Part shown: in pieces, positions 9,481 to 19,599 of the stretch | How the letters are laid out: each line of letters opens with the position of its first letter | Numbering within the stretch: the first letter of the stretch is position 1 | NCBI GenBank assembly: GCA_963556255.1 | Contig: OY744610.1 | Span: 67,408,257-67,472,256 of the forward strand | DNA length: 64,000 nucleotides | Direction of reading: 5' to 3' | From: Allolobophora icterica | Taxonomy: Eukaryota; Annelida; Clitellata; Crassiclitellata; Lumbricidae | Notes under the pieces: generated by a model | Told to the model about the DNA's origin: nothing | The model's input: the letters and a program-made list of their open reading frames with translations, nothing else | The model's database searches: none | Program-made: the position numbers and the translations under genes

Positions 9481-10126
9481 AGTGTGGAACGATTGGTAAG
9501 AGCAGTGCTCTCCAAGCTTATTGACCGCGTGGGCCACAGAAACCATTTGCTTGAAGCCGAGGGCCGCATCAGCAATCTCAAAAGCAACGACTAAAATTAA
9601 TTCAAAATTATTAACTGCGGAGAACCGTACGTTTCAAAACTTTAAAGAAGTTCATTGCGTCGCGAAAACTGGATTGTGTGATCACATTTTCAAATGATAA
9701 GCCAAGTTTCTTCAAAAATGGTTCTATAAATAAAAGAAGACGACGCGCTGTGCAGGCATGGGAATTAAATGTTAGCGGCTTCATTTTCTTAGCCTCGGCG
9801 ATATTACGTGCGTCTTCTTATCGCCTGAAACGATTACGGCACAAAGACGTCGTCATGGCAACAGCGCAGCCTGGACACAGAAGAAGAAAGGAATAATGTA
9901 TTGGATATTATAAGTTTTTGAATAAAGTATGATTACAAAAGAAATAGCTGCCTTAAAAGAAAGCCATCCTATGACACTGACTGACACCAACTGTATGGTC
10001 TCTGGTGGATCTCGCTTGAGGTGGCGTTATATAAATGTGCATTTACGATTACGATTAGGACTGCAATAACTACCTTGGAATTTATTAACTTAATTGCGGT
10101 TTGGTTTTGATGCGTCATCGGTTGAT
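9481..10126. other. Non-coding stretch, possible hAT fragment
   Basis: No supportable gene is present. At about 9508-9570 the sequence CAGTGCTCTCCAAG with downstream GAGGGCCGCATCAGC resembles an old hAT end, but I found no matching partner end. A 20-base string (CTTCATTTTCTTAGCCTCGG) at about 9779 recurs at about 12114, so a short dispersed repeat is present. Confidence 0.35.
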
Positions 10127-10810
10127 AATAATAATAATAATATTTATTCTTTAATTAACCCTCGAATGCCCAAGGGGGGTCCGACCGGACCCCAGACCCG
10201 CTTTTTCACGGATAACTTTAGAACGGCAGCGAAACTGTAAAAATGGTTTTAGGACATCCTAAAGCCTTCAATTGGGCTTCGTATGATATATTTTGCGTGA
10301 TTATTCTACCACCCTATAGCCCACAACCATAGCATATACCAAGGACACCCCCAAGATTTGCGGCTGATGGGCATAGTGGCACATGGTTTACCAGCCCAGA
10401 AATAAATTTTTAACGCATGTTATTGTGAAATACCATATATCAGTCGATTGCAAATTGAATTTGGATTATAACAAGCCAAATCCCGTTAAAATATTCCAAT
10501 CCGTTCTCCAGATATCACAATGAAAACATTGGGGTCCGGTCGGACCCCCCCCCCCCCCCGTTGGGCATTCGTGTACCAAAAAATAGCTTGGGCACTCGAG
10601 GGTTAAGCGCCTGCAAACGCACTGCGCCGTACATGATTGTATATGTTATGCGATAAATCTTAACTACTAACAGAACAGACAGCCTGCAATACACGGCGCA
10701 AATTGCAGCCTACAAAGCATGTCCGCCTATGGGACTCGATCTCTCTACCTCTCGCACTCTACGCCAGATGTTATCCAATGCGCAATCGGGCCCCCCTTGT
10801 GCTTTATACA
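10127..10810 (-). repeat. tRNA-derived SINE, interrupted
   Basis: Read on the minus strand this is a SINE. A tRNA-like head (A-box-like ATTGCGCATTGGATAACA, B-box-like GATCGAGTCCC at about 10735-10800) is followed by a body and an ATT-repeat tail at 10127-10142. The order resembles an Arg-type tRNA ancestor. It is split by the piggyBac-like MITE at 10159-10602. The related copy near 20701 shows the uninterrupted junction. Confidence 0.7.
10159..10602. mobile_element. piggyBac-like MITE B (TTAA target)
   Basis: This 444-bp element is flanked by TTAA (10155-10158 and 10603-10606). The TIR is CCCTCGARTGCCCAAG. The left end continues into a G run, TCCGACCGGA and a C run. The right end has the TIR, a 15-base T-rich spacer, a second TIR-like core and the same hairpin with a longer G/C run. 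The SINE copy at 20714 reads straight through the site (CTTTAATTAAGCGCCTGC), so the pre-insertion sequence is visible. It has no coding capacity. Confidence 0.85.
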
Positions 10811-11040
10811 CCGACGCTATAGACATTTTTAATTAATAATAGGAATAATTAGTAACTAAACTTTGACATGTCCTCAATTTATTCTGACCTTTCGAGCCTC
10901 AACATTGACGTGAACTCAATGTCAGCTATGCAAGTTCTCTGATATCGTTGAAAGAAGGAAGGTCCATTGAACACCTCTTTTAAGGTTCGCATCGACCCTA
11001 TAATTAAAAGTAGCACAATAGCCTCTGGAACTCTTTCTCG

Positions 11041-11247
11041 TTGATCGGTCACAGTGAGAATAATTATTACAAACCTCTTTTTAGTGTAAATCAGCGACGA
11101 GAGAATCGAAACAAAACTGATGAAGAAAGTTGTTATGAAAATGAACTGAAATATATCAAAAACTTAAAAGACGGCCTTTGTAGCTCTAATATGTCGCCAA
11201 ACATTGCATTAAGTACATATACGTCCTGCATTATGCTATTCGAATAG
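11041..11247 (+). other. Possible short terminal exon
   Basis: An open stretch of 68 codons has a charged, gene-like composition (NQRRENRNKTDEESCYENEL) and ends in TAG. A possible acceptor (GGTCACAG) precedes it at about 11054. I do not recognise the product, and the region is AT-rich enough that chance is a serious alternative. There is no supporting homologue in the window. Confidence 0.2.
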
Positions 11248-11258
11248 TGAGAACTGTA

Positions 11259-11261
<3 letters not shown>

Positions 11262-11292
<31 letters not shown>

Positions 11293-11580
11293 CTTTTATT
11301 TATTTAAGCGCCTGCTTACCGCACTGCGCTGTACAGTGAACATACATATAATAGAAACGGCAGCCACGCAGGGCGCCTTACATACATGAAGCTCATGAGT
11401 CGATTATCACTGTTTAAACTGCAGCTACAGGGTGCCAATCACGGCCGCCACCTAGCGAGTGGAAGGCTGAATAAACATTAGCGGTCTACGGGGTTCGATC
11501 TTGGTACCTACTGCTCTTCACGCCAGTGTGTTATCCATTACTCTACGGCGCCCATGCCTTGTGCAATAGACACCGGCGAA
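11262..11580 (-). repeat. tRNA-derived SINE
   Basis: The minus strand reads CGCCGTAGAGTAATGGATAA (A-box region) and AGATCGAACCCC (B-box-like) in the head at about 11500-11570, then a body, then a tail ending in AAAGATTATTATT. It belongs to the same family as the SINE at 10127-10810. The sequence just beyond the head (TAGACACCGGCGAAATAGAAG) recurs at about 52425. Confidence 0.7.
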
Positions 11581-11599
11581 ATAGAAGTTACTAATTACA

Positions 11600-12060
11600 A
11601 TTACAATTATGCCAAAATAATTTATGTCGACGTCAACGGCCATTGTTGTCATAAGGTGCTGTTAAACTCTCTATCCATTGAGAATTGTCCAAAATAATCA
11701 GACACCTTTTTTAAGGACGACATTTGCCCTATAAATAAATAAAGAAGCGTTACTCTGTATTACATCCGCGGGTTTAACATCGCAATGGGATCAGGCGGTT
11801 ATCGGCCGTGTTATTCCTCAATCAGACAATCAAGCGTTTACACTAAGAATGTAATAGACTCTCTATAGATGGATGTAAACCAATGTACAGTTATGTAATT
11901 GGTGTAATAATACTTACTAATTAGGCAATAGAAACGGTGAGAACTGTTCAGAATAATTTCTGTCGATGTCAACGTTCTTTGTTGCCTTAAGATGTCGGTA
12001 AAATCTGCATCTATTCATCCATCCATCCTTATATTCTGAACTTTTTAGCCTGGAAACTAC
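11600..12060 (+). repeat. Dispersed GAGAACTGTTC repeat region
   Basis: Fragments of one dispersed sequence, around GAGAACTGTTCARAATAATT followed by TCGAYGTCAACG and TTTGTTGCC, occur at about 11610-11700 and 11938-12000, and again near 25905 and 26050. An ACACCTTTTTTAAGG...CCCTATAAATAAAT module lies at 11701-11750. No gene is seen. Confidence 0.5.
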
Positions 12061-12269
12061 TTGCTTTAGGCTAAGCCCGACAGGCGGCCATTGGTGTGAA
12101 GTGTGAGCGACTTCATTTTCTTAGCCTCGGTTTATAACAGTCAGATAGTAGGGGGTTTGTGGGTATCGACTAGTATCCTCTACAATGGATATTGGAACGA
12201 GGAACGCCATTTTGATCAGAAATGAACATTGGTCAATTTTTCTTGCATTACAATGACGTCGCTAACTCT

Positions 12270-12429
12270 GTGCTCACCTTACAGTGTTCCAAAGCGGATT
12301 CTAACTCTGGAAAACTCTCGCCGTAACCGTGGGCTAAACCTTGTCCAAACTCTGGGCTAACACTCGTCCTAACTCTAGGCTAACGCTGGCCATGATCTTG
12401 GCTAACCCTTATCTTAATAATTCTAAGCT
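12270..12429 (+). repeat. Degenerate CTAACTCT minisatellite (left)
   Basis: Irregular repeats built from GGCTAAC, CCTAACTCT and related pieces, with units of roughly 27-34 bases. The tract continues on the far side of the LTR element at 19078-19280, so the retrotransposon landed inside it. Confidence 0.6.
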
Positions 12430-12434
12430 AGCCC

Positions 12435-12913
12435 TGTGAACTGAGTTTTGTGTACAGTCTTGCAGTGCGAGATGTTAGCGTATATATTTAGTGCGTTTAC
12501 TTTAGTTTCACGTGTATATGTATATATGATAGATGTATAACGTTTAGTCTTAGTGACACGCGCGGCCGGCCGACATCGGCAGCGGCGCGCTATATGTATA
12601 TTATTAGAGTTCGCTTAGGCGCACAGAAGACAGGTGTGTCAAGAGGCGCGAAGAATTATGCTGACTAGAGAAGTTTTTGAATTCGAGTGTGTTCGCTGTA
12701 GTAGTGTGGCTGACTAGTTGAGTTGTAATCGAATTGAGTTCTGTCTGTTTGTTTCTTATTAAACTGAAAAGATATTAAACTGTGTTGCTGATTAATTCAG
12801 GTTATACTTATACGTAGAATTAGTGTTCAAAAGGTGAACGTTAAATAGGCGTTAAGTACGAAGAGAACAAGGATTTAATCAGAAGGATTGTCAACGGAAG
12901 GATTGGGTTGACA
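12435..12913 (+). repeat. 5' LTR of Gmr1-type element
   Basis: The LTR starts TGTGAACTGAG and ends GGGTTGACA. It is 479 bp, the same length as the 3' copy, and no difference was found by eye. It contains a GC-rich CGCGCGGCCGGCCGACATCG stretch and AT-rich TATATATGATA segments that could include the promoter. Confidence 0.93.
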
Positions 12914-12915
12914 TT

Positions 12916-12933
12916 ATTGGTGGCAGCTACGGT
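12916..12933 (+). other. Primer binding site (putative)
   Basis: TTGGTGGCAGCTACGGTG begins three bases after the LTR end. TGG at the start is the usual complement of a tRNA CCA end. The tRNA was not identified. Confidence 0.5.
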
Positions 12934-13160
12934 GTGGATAAAAACTCACGGTGGAATAGCTACGGTGTGGATAAAAACTCACGGTGGAATAGCTACGGTG
13001 TGGATAAAAACTCACGGTGGAATAGCGACGGTGTGGATAACAACTCACGGTGAATAAAAACTCACGGTGAATAAAAACTCACGGTGGAATAAATACTCAC
13101 GGTGGAATAAATACTCACGGTGGATATAAACTCACGGTGGATTAAAATTCACGTTATCAC
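12925..13160 (+). repeat. Leader minisatellite ACTCACGGTGGAATA
   Basis: The untranslated leader contains three near-perfect units of about 35 bases (AGCTACGGTGTGGATAAAAA then CTCACGGTGGAAT), a diverged fourth, then shorter units of 15-18 bases (AATAAAAACTCACGGTGG). The position between primer site and gag suggests either a packaging signal or simple slippage; the sequence alone cannot tell. Confidence 0.85.
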
Positions 13161-13429
13161 CTCCTTCGGCGGATAGAAGAATCTACGACGCTGATAAAAG
13201 AATTTACAACGGTGTTAGAAGAATCTACGACGGTGATAAAAGAATTTACGCGTTGTTGCTGTGTGACGTGTCTACGATATCAACGACGGTGGAACACGAG
13301 AAACGGTATAAAAAATTTCGTTGTTTTCCACAAACAAATATAAAAGAAATCCCGTTTGTTTATCGATTCACACACCAAGAAAAACCGTGACTTCTTTGAA
13401 AAGAGAAATCACCAAAGTAAACAAGTAAG

Positions 13430-16400
13430 ATGGAGAAACTAAGTGCTGAAAGACAAGCAGATATTAAGAAGATGTCTACGGAAAGGCTGAAACAGCGTTT
13501 GTTGAAAGCCGGTTTTAAAGAAGAACAATTAGAAGGTATGTCACGTGGTGACATGATGCAGGAACTCGCCGATGTGTGGGTTAAAGAAGAAGTCGAAGAA
13601 GAAGGTGCCGTTGGCGGTGCCGTAGAAAAGGCTATTGAAAAACCTCCTGCGCCTATGTCTATGGAGATGTTGATGCAGTGGATAATGATGACGAGACAAG
13701 AAGAGAAAGAAAGAGAGGAGAAACGGAGACAAGAAGAGAAAGAACTGAGACAAGAAGAGAAAGATAGAGAGGAGAAACGTAGACAGGAAGAGAAAGAAAG
13801 AGAAGATAAACGAAGACAAGAAGAGAAAGAGCTGAGACAAGAAGCAGAACGTGTAAGACAAGACGATTTGCGCTTGCAGAGAGAGAAAGAAGAGAAGGCA
13901 GAATTTGCAAGGCAAGAAGAATTGCGCTTGCAGAGAGAGAAAGAAGAGAAAGCGGAACTTGCAAGGCAAGAAGAATTGCGCTTGCAGAGAGAGAGAGAAG
14001 ATAAAGCAGAACAAGTGCGTAAGGCAGAACTGGAATTGCAAAAGCATCAGTTTGAGATTCAATTAGAACAGTTGAAAAGAGATAGGGAAGATGCTGAAAG
14101 AAGAAGACTGGAGCAGATGATTGAATTTGAAAGAGCTAGAAAAAGTGATGAAGAGGTTCGTCAGCAACAGATTGAAGCAAAGAGAATGCGTGAAGAAGAA
14201 AAAGAAAAAGCGCGAACGTTAGAGTTAGAACGCGCAGAACAGATCAGACAAGAAGAACTCAAATTTCAGAAAGAAAGTTTGGAAAAGGCAGAGACAGAAA
14301 GACAAGAACGTCTAAAACTGGAAAAATCAAAATTGACATTGAAAGAAACGCAAATGAGAGAAGAACGGGAAGCAGAAAGAAGGAAGCAGCAAGAAAGTGA
14401 AACATTGGTGTCAAAAATTAAGAAAATAGGTGATGCAATGAAGCATGTATTGCCTCATATGCCAACTGATATGATGGAGGTGCCATTATATTTTGAAACA
14501 GTCGAGAACGCGTTTCGTAGTTTTGCTGTGGAAAAGCCGTTTTGGGTGAAATTATTACTACCATTGATGACGCCGAAAGCTCGAACCGTTCTGAATAGAT
14601 TGTCATACGATGATCTAGACAATTATGATAGAGTCAAGCAGCACTTATTAAAGGAATTTAAATTGACCTCGAGAGAATACAGAGCCAGATTTGTGGATGC
14701 TAAGAAGACGACAGAAGAGACTTATACGATGTTTACGGCAAGACTGAAGAACTTGCTAAACTATTACGTGAGAAGTCGAAACGTGAACAGAGAGTATGAT
14801 ACGCTCTTTGATTTGCTGGTAGCGGATAAGCTAAAACAATGTTTACCGCCAGGTCCACTACAGTTTGTATTGTCGAAGGAAGGAACTGACTGTCTCCAAG
14901 CTAGTGCAGTGGCAGACCTAGCAGACATTCATGTAAACAATCGAATTGGGTTTGCATTTCCAAATATAAACAGTTATCCTTCTCAACGTTCCGTAAACCA
15001 AAGCCAGAGTGGAAAGTGGAAAAGTAATCCAGGAACAGGGAATCAGTTCATAGGTAAAGAAGTCAAGGCTAATGTCCCTGTACCCAATGAGACCAGAGAA
15101 ATGACGTTTGGTCGTCAGGGATTTAACAAATCGTCAGCGCCGTTCGCCAAGAGGGAAGGCAACACATCGTTTACGCAGTATAAGAGATATGAAGGCAATG
15201 AACAACGAGGTATGGTGGTGAAGCGTTGTCACAACTGTGGTTCAGACAAACATTTGGTTAAATTTTGTCCAGTTCCAGTGGCAGCAGCTAGTTCTAGCAG
15301 AAATCAAGAACACACAAGGGTGAATTTGATTCAAGTGGTTAGTGATACAGGTAATCAAACCACGGGTCAAGAAAACCAAGAGACTGAAGTAAAGTCAGTA
15401 ATGAAATGTGGTATTCAAAAAGAAATTCTATTGGATGCTGAAATTCAGAGAGAAGTCATAGGAAAAGATGACAGTCGAATATTGAAGAAATCGTTCTTGC
15501 AATATGTCGAGGTTGAAATTCGTGCAGTAGACGGTAAAGAGCCAGTGAAAGTCAAAGCACTGAGCGACTCGGGTGCAGAGATTCCGGTGATTAGTGAAGA
15601 ATTACTGGAAGGCATGAAGGTGGAACAAATTGGAAAAGTGAATTTGCAATGTGTGGCAGGAGATGCCATTCCTGCGAAGTTAGTGAAAGTGGATGTTAGA
15701 TTGTGTGGTAGTGACGTGGAAGAAGAGGGATTTCCGCGTAAAACCCAGTGTTCACTTACACCTTATGTCACTTTGATGTGTGCTAGTATTGCAAAGATGG
15801 GCAGTACAGAAAGATTCTTGTTACATCCAGAGATAATTGCCGAATTAAAAGCCGTACCACAGATGAAAGTTAAAACGATACAAGGAGATGTGAATGTACG
15901 AGCAAATGTAATGACGAGAGCGCAGAGTCGGAAACAGGAAATGGTAGATGTTGATGAGAAGAGTGAAACTGAAAGTTCAAGTGATGAGGAAAACGAAAGT
16001 AATGAGCAACGAAGCTTATCGCGAGATGGTGTAATAGCAGAGATGAACGAGCAAGAGATGGCTGCATGCGAGAATGGCACATTAAATGAAACTGAAGAAG
16101 ACAATGAATGTGATGTGGGGATAGGAGACTTGTATAGAGATGAAGAGATGGATGAAGAACAAAAGGTGCAGATTGCCGATTCGAAGAAGTTCGAAGAGCA
16201 ACAGAGAAAGGATGAATCGTTGAAGCCGTGGTGGAAGTTAGCACAAGAGAAAGAATCTGAATTCTGTGTAATCAACGGTTTATTGCATAAGAAATATCAG
16301 ATATTAGACCAGACGATATATCAACTAGTGTTACCAAAAGACAGACGAATTAAAGTGATGGAGTTGGCGCATGAATCAGTGTTTGGAGGACATCTAGGAG

Positions 16401-18598
16401 AAGAGAAAACAAGAGAACGAATAAAATTATCTTATGTATGGCCAAAGATGAGAAGAGACATTGTGAAATTTTGTAAGTCTTGCGAGAAGTGTCAACTAAA
16501 GGCAAGGAGTCTGGTGATGGATAGAGTACCTATCACTCCGGTGTCAAGAGAAGAGGTCGCCTTCAAGAGAATGACGATGGACCTCGTTGGCCCGATCGAT
16601 CCAGTATCTGCTGCAGGTCACAAGTATTGTTTATGCATTGTGGACTCGTGCACCAGATGGCCTACAATCTTTTTATTGAAATCGCTGACAGCGAAGGCTG
16701 TGTGTGAAGCGTTGATGGAACTATTCATGAACGTTGGTGTGCCGTCCGTGATTACAAGTGACCAAGGAACGAACTTCACAGCCAGTTTGACAAGAGAATT
16801 TCTCAATTTAATGGGCTGTAGTCCAAGATTCGACACACCAGGACAACCAGAGGCTGCTGGATTAGTAGAAAGATGGAATCAGACATTTAAAAAGATGATC
16901 CATCATGTGATAATAGACAACCCGAGGAAATGGCATAAGATAATTCCTTTCACAGTGTGGGCATTACGAGAAGTGCCGAATGCAACTACTGGAGTATCAC
17001 CATATATGCTTGTCTATGGGAAAATTCCGAGAGGACCATTGGCAATATTAAAAGAGAGTTGGACTAGAGAAATAAACTTACCACCTCATGTTGGAGTTAA
17101 ACCAGAAAAGTATTTGAAAGAACTCAAAGAAAATATGGAGAAAGCATTATTGTTTGCAGAATCTTACTCTCGAGAAAAGCAATTACAATACACGAATCAG
17201 TATAACAAGAGAGCAAAGCACAAAGAATTTGAAGCTGGTGAGAAAGTCATAGTTTTGTATCCAACGTCAACAAACAAACTTATTTCTCGATGGCATGGTC
17301 CATGTACGATCATACATCGAAGATCAAAGTACTCTTATTTAGTCGATATGGGTGAAAATGGTCGAAAAATAATTCACGCCAACAAGATCAGAAAATATGT
17401 TACTCGAGCATTAAGTTGTGGTCTAATTGTTGAAGAAGATGAAGATTTTGGTTCAGTGGTTGAATTACCAATGAGGAATGAGGTTCAAGATGACAAGAAT
17501 TCACTTAACCTCGATCCTGAACAAATTAGCCATTTAACAGTAACTCAGCAAGAACAGTTGCTGAACGTCTTAAACAAATACTGTGACAGATTTTCAGAAA
17601 AACCTGGATTATGTACATTGGTCGAACACGAAATTGAACTAAAACCAGGATTTCGTGAAAAGGAATTTGCAGCATACCGAATTCCTTTGATTTATCGAGC
17701 AGAAGTGGAACGTCAGATCAAAGAAATGTTAAAAACAAACATTATCAAACCGTCATCGAGCAGAATGGCAAGCCCTTTGGTTATTGTTAAAAAGAAAGAC
17801 GGATCTTTAAGACTTGCCTGTGACTACAGATACATTAACTCATTCACAGTGGATTGTAAATATCCTATGCCGATTGTCAGAGACGTTTTGAACAAAGTTG
17901 GAAAGTCTAATGTGATTTCTATTTTGGACTGTCGAAGTGCTTATTGGACTTGTCCTGTAAAACAATCTGATCAATGGAAGACAGCTTTTGTAACACATAA
18001 TGGACTGTATGAATTTACTCGTGTTCCTTTTGGAATGATAAATTCAGGCCGAACTTTTGTTAAGGCGATAAATTTAGTTTTACAGCCTATAAGTGACTTT
18101 GCAGAACCGTATGTTGATGACATTGCTGTGCATTCTGACAGTTGGAAAGTTCACTTGCAGCATCTAGATGCATTTTTGATGCAAATGAGATTGCATAACG
18201 TTACTTTGAAAAAATGCATATTTGGTAAGAGTGAAGTAAGGTTTATCGGTCATGTGGTTGGGTCTGGTAAGATAAAGATGAATCCAGACAGAATTGAAAG
18301 TTTGACTAATTTGAAGATCCCAGAAACCAAGAAGCAAGTTAAGCAACTGCTTGGATTTTTTAATTATTACAGACAGTTTATTAAGGACTTTGCACAGATT
18401 GCGAAACCTTTATCTGATTTAACTAGTAAACGTGTTTCTGATAAGATTGATTGGACTGTTGAACATCAGCAAGCATTTGATTTACTTAAAGAGGCTGTGC
18501 GATCCAAAGTAGTGTTATATGTTTCATGTATTTTGGTAATTTCGCAAATTTTGAAATTTAATTTGCTCAATTCCAGAAAAAGGAAGGAGGTAATGTGA
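13430..18598 (+). CDS. Gag-Pol polyprotein, Gmr1 order, no RNase H
   Basis: This 1722-residue polyprotein has, in order: an N-terminal region, a long Glu/Arg/Lys coiled coil (about 60-330) with REEKRRQEEKE repeats, a capsid-like region (about 345-500), a CHNCGSDKHLVKFC knuckle (about 600), an aspartic protease motif LSDSGAEI (about 710), integrase with an HHCC finger (about 980-1022) and catalytic Asp/Asp/Glu in MDLVGPID, SDQGTNF and VERWNQ (about 1049, 1109, 1144), then RT with DGSLRLACDYR (about 1455) and YVDD (about 1561). After the RT connection region (FFNYYRQFIKDFAQ) the frame runs into unrelated residues and stops inside the 3' LTR (18596-18598). RNase H is missing, apparently by deletion. 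The start at 13430 follows the leader repeats. Confidence 0.9.
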   Translation: MEKLSAERQADIKKMSTERLKQRLLKAGFKEEQLEGMSRGDMMQELADVWVKEEVEEEGAVGGAVEKAIEKPPAPMSMEMLMQWIMMTRQEEKEREEKRRQEEKELRQEEKDREEKRRQEEKEREDKRRQEEKELRQEAERVRQDDLRLQREKEEKAEFARQEELRLQREKEEKAELARQEELRLQREREDKAEQVRKAELELQKHQFEIQLEQLKRDREDAERRRLEQMIEFERARKSDEEVRQQQIEAKRMREEEKEKARTLELERAEQIRQEELKFQKESLEKAETERQERLKLEKSKLTLKETQMREEREAERRKQQESETLVSKIKKIGDAMKHVLPHMPTDMMEVPLYFETVENAFRSFAVEKPFWVKLLLPLMTPKARTVLNRLSYDDLDNYDRVKQHLLKEFKLTSREYRARFVDAKKTTEETYTMFTARLKNLLNYYVRSRNVNREYDTLFDLLVADKLKQCLPPGPLQFVLSKEGTDCLQASAVADLADIHVNNRIGFAFPNINSYPSQRSVNQSQSGKWKSNPGTGNQFIGKEVKANVPVPNETREMTFGRQGFNKSSAPFAKREGNTSFTQYKRYEGNEQRGMVVKRCHNCGSDKHLVKFCPVPVAAASSSRNQEHTRVNLIQVVSDTGNQTTGQENQETEVKSVMKCGIQKEILLDAEIQREVIGKDDSRILKKSFLQYVEVEIRAVDGKEPVKVKALSDSGAEIPVISEELLEGMKVEQIGKVNLQCVAGDAIPAKLVKVDVRLCGSDVEEEGFPRKTQCSLTPYVTLMCASIAKMGSTERFLLHPEIIAELKAVPQMKVKTIQGDVNVRANVMTRAQSRKQEMVDVDEKSETESSSDEENESNEQRSLSRDGVIAEMNEQEMAACENGTLNETEEDNECDVGIGDLYRDEEMDEEQKVQIADSKKFEEQQRKDESLKPWWKLAQEKESEFCVINGLLHKKYQILDQTIYQLVLPKDRRIKVMELAHESVFGGHLGEEKTRERIKLSYVWPKMRRDIVKFCKSCEKCQLKARSLVMDRVPITPVSREEVAFKRMTMDLVGPIDPVSAAGHKYCLCIVDSCTRWPTIFLLKSLTAKAVCEALMELFMNVGVPSVITSDQGTNFTASLTREFLNLMGCSPRFDTPGQPEAAGLVERWNQTFKKMIHHVIIDNPRKWHKIIPFTVWALREVPNATTGVSPYMLVYGKIPRGPLAILKESWTREINLPPHVGVKPEKYLKELKENMEKALLFAESYSREKQLQYTNQYNKRAKHKEFEAGEKVIVLYPTSTNKLISRWHGPCTIIHRRSKYSYLVDMGENGRKIIHANKIRKYVTRALSCGLIVEEDEDFGSVVELPMRNEVQDDKNSLNLDPEQISHLTVTQQEQLLNVLNKYCDRFSEKPGLCTLVEHEIELKPGFREKEFAAYRIPLIYRAEVERQIKEMLKTNIIKPSSSRMASPLVIVKKKDGSLRLACDYRYINSFTVDCKYPMPIVRDVLNKVGKSNVISILDCRSAYWTCPVKQSDQWKTAFVTHNGLYEFTRVPFGMINSGRTFVKAINLVLQPISDFAEPYVDDIAVHSDSWKVHLQHLDAFLMQMRLHNVTLKKCIFGKSEVRFIGHVVGSGKIKMNPDRIESLTNLKIPETKKQVKQLLGFFNYYRQFIKDFAQIAKPLSDLTSKRVSDKIDWTVEHQQAFDLLKEAVRSKVVLYVSCILVISQILKFNLLNSRKRKEVM
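18576..18593 (+). other. Polypurine tract
   Basis: AGAAAAAGGAAGGAGGTA lies directly before the 3' LTR at 18594 and is the expected plus-strand primer. It overlaps the end of the coding frame. Confidence 0.75.
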
Positions 18599-19072
18599 AC
18601 TGAGTTTTGTGTACAGTCTTGCAGTGCGAGATGTTAGCGTATATATTTAGTGCGTTTACTTTAGTTTCACGTGTATATGTATATATGATAGATGTATAAC
18701 GTTTAGTCTTAGTGACACGCGCGGCCGGCCGACATCGGCAGCGGCGCGCTATATGTATATTATTAGAGTTCGCTTAGGCGCACAGAAGACAGGTGTGTCA
18801 AGAGGCGCGAAGAATTATGCTGACTAGAGAAGTTTTTGAATTCGAGTGTGTTCGCTGTAGTAGTGTGGCTGACTAGTTGAGTTGTAATCGAATTGAGTTC
18901 TGTCTGTTTGTTTCTTATTAAACTGAAAAGATATTAAACTGTGTTGCTGATTAATTCAGGTTATACTTATACGTAGAATTAGTGTTCAAAAGGTGAACGT
19001 TAAATAGGCGTTAAGTACGAAGAGAACAAGGATTTAATCAGAAGGATTGTCAACGGAAGGATTGGGTTGACA
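18594..19072 (+). repeat. 3' LTR of Gmr1-type element
   Basis: This is the 479-bp partner of 12435-12913, with no difference seen by eye. It is followed by AGCCC, the 5-bp target duplication. Confidence 0.93.
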
Positions 19073-19077
19073 AGCCC

Positions 19078-19280
19078 GGTCTTAACTCTAGGCTGGCCCT
19101 CGTCCTTACTAAGCTAACCCCGGCCGTTATCTTAATTACTGTAAGCTAACCCGGATCCTAACTCTATGATGACTCTCGCCTTAACTCTAAGCTAAACGTA
19201 GTTTTGGCTAACCTTTGCTTGACTCAAAACCAACCTTTGTCCTAACTCGAAGTTAATTATGGTCTTAATTCCCGGTGCTA
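19078..19280 (+). repeat. Degenerate CTAACTCT minisatellite (right)
   Basis: This continues the tract at 12270-12429, with CTTAACTCTAGGC, AAGCTAACCC and similar units. No gene is seen. Confidence 0.6.
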
Positions 19281-19354
19281 TTGTCTTAACTGAGAGCCCA
19301 ACGATGATGTTCTTGCGCTTAATGGCAAAAACCAAGTGCATCTGTAAGAGCTTT

Positions 19355-19477
19355 TCCCTCCCTCCCTCCCTCCCTCCCTCCCTCCCTCCCTCCCTCCCTC
19401 CCTCCCTCCCTCCCTCCCTCCCTCCCTCCCTCCCTCCCTCCCTCCCTCCCTCCCTCCTTCCCTCTCCTGCCCTCCCC
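19355..19477. repeat. (CCCT)n microsatellite
   Basis: About 100 bases of pure CCCT/CCTC repeat, trailing into CCTTCCCTCTCC. The Ser-Leu-Pro and Gly-Arg-Glu frames over it are artefacts. Confidence 0.97.
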
Positions 19478-19599
19478 TGATCCATCCATCACTCCATCCA
19501 TCCATCCCACTTTCCTTCCGTCTACTCCTTCCGAGTGCAGTCTGCCTGGAAAAGGAGTTTGTTTACAAACTCCGCGGCTGCTCAAGAACTGGATTTTCT

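Larger units (their letters stand above)
12435..19072 (+). mobile_element. Gmr1-type Gypsy LTR retrotransposon
   Basis: A complete LTR element of 6638 bp. It has 479-bp LTRs at both ends that look identical by eye, a 5-bp target duplication AGCCC (12430-12434 and 19073-19077), a primer-binding-site-like TGGTGGCAGC just after the 5' LTR, and a polypurine tract before the 3' LTR. The single ORF has integrase before reverse transcriptase, the order described for the Gmr1 clade of Ty3/Gypsy elements. LTR identity implies recent insertion. The coding region lacks RNase H, so this copy probably needs help in trans. Confidence 0.9.

Noticed and set aside
12925..13160. CRISPR-like regular repeats
   Set aside because: Units are contiguous and variable without unique spacers; this is a minisatellite in a eukaryotic retrotransposon leader.
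13541..14062. Phe/Leu-rich minus-strand frame resembling a membrane protein
   Set aside because: It is the complement of the Gag coiled-coil repeats and has no independent support.
19192..19585. Gly-Arg-Glu and Ser-Leu-Pro repeat frames
   Set aside because: They arise from the CCCT microsatellite and its flanks.
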